NCBI GenBank assembly: GCA_963716135.1 | Contig: OY970289.1 | Coordinates: forward strand, 1,798,001-1,862,000 | DNA: 64,000 nucleotides | Source of the DNA: CAVRAW01 sp963716135 | Lineage (GTDB): Bacteria; Planctomycetota; Planctomycetia; Pirellulales; JADZDJ01 | Reading direction: 5' to 3' | In this document: piece by piece, positions 53,619 to 60,611 of the stretch | How the letters are laid out: each line of letters starts with the position of its first letter | Position numbering within the stretch: the stretch's first letter is position 1 | Made by a program: the position numbers and the translations under genes | Notes under the pieces: generated by a model | Told to the model about the DNA's origin: nothing | What the model saw: only the letters and a program-made list of their open reading frames with translations | Database searches by the model: none

Positions 53619-54785
53619 CTAAGGCTTGGGAGTGGTTTTGGGTTCGTAGGGGTGATTTCGTTTACGGATCACTTCGGCCGAGATGATGGTGTCGGGCTGG
53701 ATGCTGGATGGGCGAGTTTTTTGCTCTTCAGGATCGATGCGTTGAAGTTTGGGCAGCACGTCCATGCCTTCGATCACGCGGCCAAACACGGTGTGCTTGC
53801 CGTCTAAGAAAGGCGTGGGAGCGAAGGTGAGGAAGAACTGCGATCCGCCGGTGTCGCGCCCAGCGTGAGCCATGCTCAGCGAGCCCTGGAAATGGGTGCG
53901 GCGGTTGGGCTGGTAGCATTCGCAGGCGATGGTGTAACCGGGGCCGCCGCTGCCGATGCGGTCTTTATTCTTGGCAGGATCTTTGCTCAGCGGATCGCCC
54001 CCTTGAGCCATGAAGTTGGGCAGCACGCGATGGAATTGCGTGCCGTTGTAGAAACTCTTTTCCACGAGGCTGAGGAAATTCGCCACCGTGTTGGGCGCTT
54101 CGTTTTCGAACAGTTCCAGCTCGATATCGCCCTGGCTGGTGTGCAGCTTGACGCGCGGCAGATCGTCGGACTTGGCTTCGGCGGCGCGCAGTTTTTGTTC
54201 TTTCTCCCAGAGCGATTCATAGCGGGTAATTTCGCCGGCCAGTTGTTTGGAGGCGGCGTCGTCGGGAATTTTGCCGTCGCCCAGCGCCTCCAGGTATTTT
54301 TTCGCTTCATCCAAATGCATGGTGGCAAAGGCTGCGCTGGCGGCGACGCGATCGATTTCTTTGTTGGGATACTTGTGGTCGACGAGGAATTTGGCAACCT
54401 GCAGGGTGTCGTCGTACCGATCGCTGCGCAAATTTGCGACCGCGATTTTGAACAACAGATCGCCGATTTCGCGATTGCTCGGTTCGACGGCATAGGCTCC
54501 CTCGGCGGCCGACTGCAAGCCGGGCATCATCGTGGCGACTTCGTTGACCAGCTTGGTGTATTGATCTTGCAAGGCGGGCTGATCGGCCGGCGACGCCGCG
54601 GCGAGTTTTGTTTGCAGCTCGGCAACTTGCGTGATTTTGGCATCCCATTGTTCTTTGGCCTTTTGATAGTCGGCCAAGGCCTTGGAATCGTTGGCGTCTG
54701 CGGCCGCCAAGCGCGATGGGCCGCCGGCAAGCAGCACGATCAACGACAGACATGCAGCGCAAATGCTGGTTCGACGGAAGCGCAT
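53619..54785 (-). CDS. Exported cyclophilin-type peptidyl-prolyl isomerase
   Basis: A 388-residue protein from the ATG at 54785 (AGGA upstream), with a signal peptide (ACLSLIVLLAGGPSRLAAA). A helical, TPR-like region spans about 30-200. The C-terminal cyclophilin domain runs from 'VKLHTSQGDIELELFENEAP' through 'FYNGTQFHRVLPNFMAQGGD', 'FQGSLSMAHAGRDTGGSQFF' and 'FLDGKHTVFGRVIEGMDVL', with the catalytic Arg in FHRV. It should catalyse proline isomerisation in folding of exported proteins. Residues upstream of the chosen ATG in the open frame have no family support. Confidence 0.9.
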   Translation of the reverse strand: MRFRRTSICAACLSLIVLLAGGPSRLAAADANDSKALADYQKAKEQWDAKITQVAELQTKLAAASPADQPALQDQYTKLVNEVATMMPGLQSAAEGAYAVEPSNREIGDLLFKIAVANLRSDRYDDTLQVAKFLVDHKYPNKEIDRVAASAAFATMHLDEAKKYLEALGDGKIPDDAASKQLAGEITRYESLWEKEQKLRAAEAKSDDLPRVKLHTSQGDIELELFENEAPNTVANFLSLVEKSFYNGTQFHRVLPNFMAQGGDPLSKDPAKNKDRIGSGGPGYTIACECYQPNRRTHFQGSLSMAHAGRDTGGSQFFLTFAPTPFLDGKHTVFGRVIEGMDVLPKLQRIDPEEQKTRPSSIQPDTIISAEVIRKRNHPYEPKTTPKP

Positions 54786-54920
54786 GAAGAAATGATTCCT
54801 GGGATGTTCTTTGGCCGGGGGGGAAAGATTTCCGCAATTTTCGCCGACTGCAAAACGCAGCCGATTGTGCAAGCGAATGGCAACAACGTACTATATCAGC
54901 AATACGCTGCAAGGGAGGAT

Positions 54921-55552
54921 ATGGATTTGTGCGCCCGACGGCAGAAACCAGCGACGGCCGCGAAAGATCGAGCGGAAACGCCGCTGCGGATTATCGGCGG
55001 CACGCATCGCGGGCGGAAGCTGACGTACACCGGAGACGCGCGCACCCGGCCGATGAAAGATCGGCTGCGCGAGGCGGTGTTTAATCTCGTAGGACCTGCG
55101 GTGCGCGGCAAACACGCCATCGATCTGTTCGCCGGCACCGGGGCGTTGGGATTGGAGGCGATCAGCCGCGGCGCGGCCGCGCGACATTCGTGGAGCGTCA
55201 TTTTCCCACCGCGGAGGTGATTCGGCAGAATGCGGCCTCGCTGGGCGTGGAAGATAAGTGCACGGTGCTGCCGGCCAACACGCTGTTGTGGTCGAAGCGA
55301 TTGCCGGAGTTGCCCGAGGGCGCGTGGGTCGTGTTTTGCTCGCCGCCGTATGATTTTTATGTGGAGCATCAGGCGGAGATGCTGTCGTTGTTGGCCACCC
55401 TGATCGAACACGCCGCGCCGGCGAGCATTTTCTGCGTGGAAGCGGACCACCGATTCGATTTCGGATTGTTGCCGCAGGCGCAGCAGTGGGACGTGCGGCA
55501 GTATTCGCCGGCGGTGCTAGGGGTGTGGACGAAAAAAATTGCAAAGACGTGA
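54921..55552 (+). CDS. rsmD: 16S rRNA (guanine966-N2)-methyltransferase RsmD (frameshifted)
   Basis: Methylates G966 of 16S rRNA. After a short N terminus, 'LRIIGGTHRGRKLTYTGDAR' and 'TRPMKDRLREAVFNLVG' are followed by the SAM motif 'AIDLFAGTGALGLEAISRGA'. A missing base near 55180 splits it from 'ATFVERHFPTAEVIRQNAAS' in the next frame. The catalytic motif reads 'VVFCSPPYDFY', that is SPPY where most RsmD proteins have DPPY. Repaired length is about 210 residues. The ATG at 54921 follows GGGAGG closely. Divergent from the cyclophilin gene. Confidence 0.87.
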
Positions 55553-55573
55553 TACGGCGAAAAAAGGCGGCGA

Positions 55574-55601
55574 TTAGTGGACTAGCCTGGAGCGGTATAA
55601 T
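55574..55601 (+). promoter_or_regulatory. Candidate promoter of msrA
   Basis: A perfect TATAAT at 55596-55601 with a weak TTAGTG 16 bases upstream, 42 bases before the msrA start. Confidence 0.4.
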
Positions 55602-55642
55602 TCATCGCTTTATCAAACTCTTTTCTCTCTGGCGAGGTTTTC

Positions 55643-56119
55643 ATGCCGACACAATTGGCCACGTTTGGGGCGGGGTGTTTTTGGGGCGTGGAGCAGACGT
55701 TCCGGCAGGTGCCGGGGGTCGTGAACGCCGCGGTGGGTTACTGCGGCGGCACGGTGGAGAATCCAACCTACGAGCAGGTGTGCACCGACCGGACCGGCCA
55801 TGCCGAGGTGGTGCAAGTGGAATTCGATCCGGCGAAAGTAAATTACGAGCAATTGCTGGAGGTGTTTTGGAATTCGCACGATCCGACGCAACTGAATCGG
55901 CAGGGGCCCGATCATGGCACGCAATATCGCTCGGTGATTTTTTATCACGACGATGCGCAGCGCCAGGCAGCCGAAGCGTCCAAGAGCGCTCTGGACCAAA
56001 GTGGCAGGTTTCGCCGGCCGATTGTCACGCTGATTGAGCCCGCCAAGCCGTTCTATCGGGCCGAGGAATATCATCAGCAGTATCTGGCGAAGCACGGGCT
56101 GGGAAGTTGCCACGTGTGA
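55643..56119 (+). CDS. msrA: Peptide methionine sulfoxide reductase MsrA
   Basis: Repairs methionine-S-sulfoxide in proteins. The 158-residue protein has the catalytic 'FGAGCFWGVEQTF' with Cys12, the family motifs 'GYCGGTVENPTYEQVCT' and 'GHAEVVQVEFDP', and 'NRQGPDHGTQYRSVIF'. A C-terminal Cys in 'GLGSCHV' is the likely resolving residue. No signal peptide, so it works in the cytoplasm. The frame is unbroken and the start is unambiguous. Confidence 0.95.
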   Translation: MPTQLATFGAGCFWGVEQTFRQVPGVVNAAVGYCGGTVENPTYEQVCTDRTGHAEVVQVEFDPAKVNYEQLLEVFWNSHDPTQLNRQGPDHGTQYRSVIFYHDDAQRQAAEASKSALDQSGRFRRPIVTLIEPAKPFYRAEEYHQQYLAKHGLGSCHV

Positions 56120-56150
56120 GAAGCGAGGGGCGAGAGGCGAGGGGTTGGGG
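56116..56150 (+). repeat. 7-base-period repeat
   Basis: GAAGCGA GGGGCGA GAGGCGA GGGGTTG at the msrA stop, in the gap before the facing prepilin peptidase gene. Confidence 0.7.
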
Positions 56151-56156
56151 GGCGGG

Positions 56157-57077
56157 TTACAGTGTATTTGTCCAGGCGGCAATCGCTCGCTCGAAGACGC
56201 ACCACACCATCGCCGCAAGGAACACGATTGCCGCGGGGCGCAGTCGGCCCAGGGATTTTTGCAGCGCGCCGGATTGCGTGAGCGACCAGAGCATGGCGAT
56301 CAGACCGATCGCCACGGCGGCTTGCCAGCCGAGCAGCGCTCCGACGGCGTACAGCGACAGGGTCGCGCCCAGCAATCCAATTTCGCGCGGTCGTTGATAG
56401 CCGATGTAGTGGAACATGATCAAGCGGATGAACACGGCTGCGACCAGGCCGATCAGCGAGTTGACCAATGCCCACAAGCTCGCCAGGTCCGAGCCGGTGT
56501 GATCGGCGAAGTTGATCGACAGCGCTTGAACTGTCGGAAAACCGAACGCCAAAAGAATTCCCGTGGCGGCGGGCCAGGTGATCAACTGCCGCGGAACGCG
56601 CTGGCCGTCGGCGTCAATCAGGGCGGCGGCCAGCAGCGGGCAGAGGAGCAAAAGGTGATACAGCAATTGCGCCACGCGCTGTTGGGTGTGCGGATCGTGT
56701 TCGGGCTGGTTGTTGAACATCGCGGCGAGCACCGCCTCGAATGTGGCCTGCATGGGCGAGACAAGGTCGATCCAGCAGAATGCGACGAAGATCAAACCGG
56801 TTAGAAGTTCGACGAGCGGATAGCGCGCCGAGAAGGGCGCGCGGCAATCGCGGCATCGTCCCCGAAGGATGAGCCAGCCGAGAATGGGGATGTTGTCGTG
56901 CCAGCGAATGGCGTGGCCGCAATTTGGGCAGCGCGAGCCGGGATGGATCAGGTTCATGCCCAACGGCAGCCGGTAGACGACCACGTTGAGAAAGCTGCCG
57001 ACGACGGCGCCCACGGCGAACGTGAGCGCCAGAAACATTAGCGGCATGTGGTAAACGAAGAGGGTGACTTTTTCCAT
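56157..57077 (-). CDS. A24 prepilin peptidase-like protein, second catalytic Asp missing
   Basis: A 306-residue membrane protein. The N-terminal methylase-type domain has 'FAVGAVVGSFLNVVVYRLPL' and two CxxC pairs (Cys50/53 and Cys75/78). About seven membrane segments follow. The first catalytic Asp is likely Asp155 in 'ALIDADGQRVPRQL'. The second site, normally GxGD before 'KLLAAxGAFLGW', reads 'GLLGATLSLYAVGALLGW', with Thr239 in place of Asp. It may be inactive as a peptidase or have a changed role. It follows the ubiD gene by two bases, so they share an operon. No pilin genes are nearby. Confidence 0.82.
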   Translation of the reverse strand: MEKVTLFVYHMPLMFLALTFAVGAVVGSFLNVVVYRLPLGMNLIHPGSRCPNCGHAIRWHDNIPILGWLILRGRCRDCRAPFSARYPLVELLTGLIFVAFCWIDLVSPMQATFEAVLAAMFNNQPEHDPHTQQRVAQLLYHLLLLCPLLAAALIDADGQRVPRQLITWPAATGILLAFGFPTVQALSINFADHTGSDLASLWALVNSLIGLVAAVFIRLIMFHYIGYQRPREIGLLGATLSLYAVGALLGWQAAVAIGLIAMLWSLTQSGALQKSLGRLRPAAIVFLAAMVWCVFERAIAAWTNTL

Positions 57078-57079
57078 GC

Positions 57080-58933
57080 TTATTCGATGCCGTGCAGCGG
57101 GCCGCCGCTTGCGAACAGGCGATCGACACGGCGGGCCACTTCCGCATCAGCTTCCAACGGCGGAGCGTGATGGGGCTTCATGCGGGCGTCGATCGCCAGG
57201 GAACCTGCGCAGCCCCAGTGCTTATCTTCGATGAAGCTGCCGATTCCGTCGATATCGACTGCCGGGTTGCTGCGGGTGAACGTGACCCACAGGAAGTTGC
57301 GGAGTGTTTCGGCGGTGAATTGGCTGTCATCGACGATGACCAGCAACGGGAATTGGTTGATGGAATCCTCCGGCGACATGGCCGCGCAGAATTCCGACAG
57401 CCCTTGCTTGTGCTGCGGGCTCGCAGCGTTGTATTTGGGTCCTTCGATTGCCAGCACGCCCGGCAAGCAGATGTGCGGATTTCGGAAACCATCGGGCAGT
57501 CGCAAGTCGGGGGAAAGTTCCGTGGGCAGTTGGCGTCGCGCCGGGCCGGCGGCCGCAATGACAACTTTCGAGCCTTCGTTCAGACGGCTGCCGGAGTAAT
57601 CCAACGTGTCGATCGTGGTGCAAGTTTGGAAGTGGAGGTCGCGGCGCCAATCCACGCGCTTCAGCAGGTGGGCGAAGAATTGCTCAATGTTGCGGATGTC
57701 GAGCTGCGGATCGTCGGCGCCGTTGACGATCAACAGATATTTGGCCAACGAAAGTTGGCCCTGCCCCAAGATGGCGTTGGCCTGAGTGAGCAATTCTTGG
57801 GGGCGCCCCGGTTCGTCGTAGGGCGTGTAGCGTTCGCTGCCGATGGCCAACAGCAGCGGGTGCACGCCGGCGGCATCCACGGCGTGCACCGCGCGCACGC
57901 CGGCGATCAGCGTCGGAATGATCGGGCCGGTCAGCTCGTGAATCAGTTGGCCGAAGATCGTGTCTTCTTGCGGCGGGCGCCCGACGACGGTGAAGGGCCA
58001 AATCGGATCCGATCGGTGGTAGACCTTTTCCACGTGCAGCACCGGGAAGGGATGTGCAAGGCTGTAATATCCCAAATGGTCGCCGAAAGGCCCTTCGGGA
58101 AGCGTGCGGCCGGGTTCGACGGTGCCGGTGATGCAGAAATCGGCTTCGCCGTAGATGGGCAGATGACCCAAACGCGGGTCGGAGTGATAGATGAGCGGAA
58201 TGCGGTGTCGCGCCAGTGCGCCGGCGAAGGCCAGTTCGCTCATTCCTTCCGGCAGCGGCATGACGGCGGCGAGCATCATGGCGGGCGTGCCGCCGACGAA
58301 GATATTTACGCGCAACGGTTCGCCGCGCCGCACCGCTGCCGCATGATGCACGCCGATGCCGCGGTGAATCTGATAGTGCATGCCGACTTCTTCGTTTTGC
58401 CGGTATTGCCCACCGGACATTTGAATGCGGTACATGCCAAGGTTGGAATGCCGCCAGCCGGGCTGGTCGAGATTCTCGGTGTACACGACCGGCAGGGTAA
58501 TGAACGCGCCGCCGTCATTGGGCCAGCATTTGAGTTGAGGGAGTTTGTCGATGGTGGTTTCGTGAGCCATGACTGGTCCGCTAGTGACGCGCTTCGGGAG
58601 CATCGACAAAGCAGTGCGGCCGGTGTCGAGCCAGCGAGCAGGGCTTTTCAGCGTGGGGCGCGGGTCGATTTTCATTTCGATCAGGCGGCGGACGCTATCG
58701 AGCGAATCGCGGAAGATGTAGCGCGCGCGGCCCAACGTGCCGAACAAATTGCTGACCATCGGAAAGGCGCAGCCTTTGACGCGGGCCAACAGCAATGCGG
58801 GTCCGCCGGCGCGGTTCACCCGGCGATGGATTTCGGCCGCCTCGAGATTAGCGTCGATTTCCTCGTCGATGCGCACCAATTGCCGCGTGGCAGCCAGGTC
58901 ATCGACGCATTGGCGCAAGGTGCGGTAGGACAT
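57080..58933 (-). CDS. UbiD family decarboxylase
   Basis: A 617-residue protein of the UbiD family, prenylated-FMN-dependent (de)carboxylases. It starts 'MSYRTLRQCVDDLAATRQLV' and has 'AGGPALLLARVKGCAFPMVS', 'NLGMYRIQMSGGQYRQNEEV', 'FVGGTPAMMLAAVMPLPEGM' and 'LPEGPFGDHLGYYS' (the last holding the active-site Glu region). Length is larger than E. coli UbiD (~490) and closer to the menaquinone-type decarboxylases of other phyla, so a role in quinone synthesis is plausible. No ubiX-like prenyltransferase is in the window. It is the first gene of a pair with the prepilin peptidase-like gene. Confidence 0.88.
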   Translation of the reverse strand: MSYRTLRQCVDDLAATRQLVRIDEEIDANLEAAEIHRRVNRAGGPALLLARVKGCAFPMVSNLFGTLGRARYIFRDSLDSVRRLIEMKIDPRPTLKSPARWLDTGRTALSMLPKRVTSGPVMAHETTIDKLPQLKCWPNDGGAFITLPVVYTENLDQPGWRHSNLGMYRIQMSGGQYRQNEEVGMHYQIHRGIGVHHAAAVRRGEPLRVNIFVGGTPAMMLAAVMPLPEGMSELAFAGALARHRIPLIYHSDPRLGHLPIYGEADFCITGTVEPGRTLPEGPFGDHLGYYSLAHPFPVLHVEKVYHRSDPIWPFTVVGRPPQEDTIFGQLIHELTGPIIPTLIAGVRAVHAVDAAGVHPLLLAIGSERYTPYDEPGRPQELLTQANAILGQGQLSLAKYLLIVNGADDPQLDIRNIEQFFAHLLKRVDWRRDLHFQTCTTIDTLDYSGSRLNEGSKVVIAAAGPARRQLPTELSPDLRLPDGFRNPHICLPGVLAIEGPKYNAASPQHKQGLSEFCAAMSPEDSINQFPLLVIVDDSQFTAETLRNFLWVTFTRSNPAVDIDGIGSFIEDKHWGCAGSLAIDARMKPHHAPPLEADAEVARRVDRLFASGGPLHGIE

Positions 58934-58940
58934 GGGGAAA

Positions 58941-58982
58941 GGGCAGAGTCAGGTGTCAGGAGTCAGGGATCAGGTGTCAGGA
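58941..58982 (+). repeat. 7-base-period repeat
   Basis: GTCAGGT GTCAGGA GTCAGGG ATCAGGT GTCAGGA between divergent genes; one of the cleanest period-7 tracts in the window. Confidence 0.85.
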
Positions 58983-59048
58983 TACACGGCGCGTTGGGAG
59001 TGGTACAATCAGGGGTAATCCGGCGCAGGGGCCAATCCGAGGTGCACC

Positions 59049-59804
59049 ATGCGATCGATGGCAATCAGAGTTTTCTTGCTTGCGACTGCGTTCCTCGCGG
59101 CCATGATTCTGCCATCGCGGGCGGAGGATGAATTTCCGCGCGACATGGCCAACTTGAAGCAATTGCTGGGCGAGATCCAGAAACTTTTGCCCGAGGGTTG
59201 GCAGGCTGAACTGACGGTGGACGTGCCGGAGAAAATCAGGTGCGAATTTCGCCAACCCGACGCCCCGAGCATCATGGTTTGGCGGCAAGACAAGGCGATT
59301 GGAAAATACGTGGGATTGAAGCTGGCCCCCGGTTCGTCGGATGCAGAGTTTCAGCCCCAGCGCGTGTTTTTCGAGATGTCGTTGATGAGGCAGATTACGC
59401 CGCAAGAATATCGCCAGGCCGCGCAAAGCAATGCAACGGGCGACCGCTTGCGACGCGAGTTCCAGAAACGATTGCAGGATGCGGGAGTGAAGAACACGCT
59501 CATCTCATTGCTGACGCCCAGCGAACCGCCTGTGCCTCCGGCATCGTATCGGCCGAATTCGTCCGAGCAGAAGGAATTGGTTCGGCAATATGGTTTGCTG
59601 TCGGCGCAAACCGAGCCGCAATCTTTACCGACGCATTTCTATCTCACCTTGGCGTTCAATGCAGATTTCGACGATCACTTCGTGCTTCAAGACGGCGACA
59701 TCGAATTGGAGCGGCAAGAAGTGAAGAAGGCGATTTTGAAGTTGCTGACGGATTACAGCAGAGAGCCTGCGACAGACAACTCGAACGCGGCGGCGCAAAA
59801 CTGA
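59049..59804 (+). CDS. Exported protein of unknown function
   Basis: A 251-residue product with a signal peptide (IRVFLLATAFLAAMILPSRA) and a soluble mature part without recognisable domain. It contains 'EIQKLLPEGWQAELTVDVPE' and ends with a charged helix and an Asn/Ala-rich tail. The coding character is good and the frame unbroken. Similar short exported proteins with a 'LPxGWxxE' element occur in planctomycetes in my recollection, without known function. It converges on rpe with a nine-base gap. Confidence 0.65.
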   Translation: MRSMAIRVFLLATAFLAAMILPSRAEDEFPRDMANLKQLLGEIQKLLPEGWQAELTVDVPEKIRCEFRQPDAPSIMVWRQDKAIGKYVGLKLAPGSSDAEFQPQRVFFEMSLMRQITPQEYRQAAQSNATGDRLRREFQKRLQDAGVKNTLISLLTPSEPPVPPASYRPNSSEQKELVRQYGLLSAQTEPQSLPTHFYLTLAFNADFDDHFVLQDGDIELERQEVKKAILKLLTDYSREPATDNSNAAAQN

Positions 59805-59813
59805 ACGCTCGCA

Positions 59814-60485
59814 CTACCCGCCGGCCGCTTTTCGCAAGGCGGCGATGTTGTCGGCCACGGTGGCGGAATTGTTGAACACCGCGCTGCCGGCCACGGCGAT
59901 CGTCGCGCCTGCTTTGGCGACCGAGGCGATAGTGCCGGGGTGGATGCCGCCGTCGACTTCGATGTGCACGTGATTTCGCTTGCGATCCGCGAGCATTTTT
60001 TTCAGACGCGCGATTTTCTCGGTGCTTTCGGGGATGAATTCCTGTCCACCGAAGCCGGGGTTGACGGTCATCACGAGCACGTGATCCACCTCGCCGAGCA
60101 CTTCCTCAAGCGTCACCAGCGGCGTGGCGGGATTGAGCGTGACGCCCACTTTCACGCCCAGCTCGCGGATTTGTTGCAGCGTGCGGTGCAGATGTGGGCA
60201 GGTTTCGACGTGGACGATGATCAGATCGGAGCCGGCCTTGGCGAAATCGGCCAGGTAGCGCTCGGGCTGTTCGATCATCAAGTGGGTTTCGATGATCGCG
60301 CCGCCTTTGGCGACGATGGGCTTGATGCACTGCACGACGTGCGGGCCCATCGAAATGTTGGGAACGAAGTGCCCGTCCATTACGTCGACGTGGATGCGCT
60401 TGACGCCGCAGGCCAGGGCTTCGGAAACCTGCTGGCCCAGACGGGCGAAATCGGCGGAAAGGATGGAGGGAGCGAGTTCGATCAT
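59814..60485 (-). CDS. rpe: Ribulose-phosphate 3-epimerase
   Basis: Interconverts ribulose 5-phosphate and xylulose 5-phosphate, the latter a substrate of the phosphoketolase in this window. The 223-residue TIM barrel begins 'MIELAPSILSADFARLGQQV' and has 'RIHVDVMDGHFVPNISMGP' (metal ligands), 'THLMIEQPERYLADFAKAG', 'MTVNPGFGGQEFIP' and 'HIEVDGGIHPGTI'. The start at 60485 is set by homology; an upstream in-frame start at 60515 would lie in repeat sequence. A long inverted repeat separates it from pgi, which is upstream in the same direction. Confidence 0.95.
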   Translation of the reverse strand: MIELAPSILSADFARLGQQVSEALACGVKRIHVDVMDGHFVPNISMGPHVVQCIKPIVAKGGAIIETHLMIEQPERYLADFAKAGSDLIIVHVETCPHLHRTLQQIRELGVKVGVTLNPATPLVTLEEVLGEVDHVLVMTVNPGFGGQEFIPESTEKIARLKKMLADRKRNHVHIEVDGGIHPGTIASVAKAGATIAVAGSAVFNNSATVADNIAALRKAAGG

Positions 60486-60510
60486 CGCGAGTGAAGTGGA
60501 GGACCTAGGA

Positions 60511-60596
60511 AACACAGATGAACTCAGATGAAAAGGATGAACACAGATCAGAAGCAGATACGCAATTATCTGTGTTCATCTGAGTTCATCTGTGTT
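60511..60596 (+). repeat. Long-armed inverted repeat, copy 2
   Basis: A perfect 22-bp inverted repeat: 60511-60532 (starting AACACAGATGAACTCAGATG) pairs with 60575-60596, 42-base loop, flanked by CCTAGG and CCCTAG. The arms are made of ~10-base words shared with the copy at 18813. It lies between pgi and rpe. Confidence 0.88.
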
Positions 60597-60611
60597 CCCT
60601 AGCCGTGGATA

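Noticed and set aside
53865..54920. Long plus-strand open frame leading into rsmD
   Set aside because: It is antisense to the cyclophilin gene; only the part from 54921 has RsmD homology.
57092..59131. A 679-codon open frame on the plus strand
   Set aside because: It is the antisense of the ubiD gene; GC-rich codon use opens the opposite frame, and its translation is Arg/Gln/Val-rich without domains.
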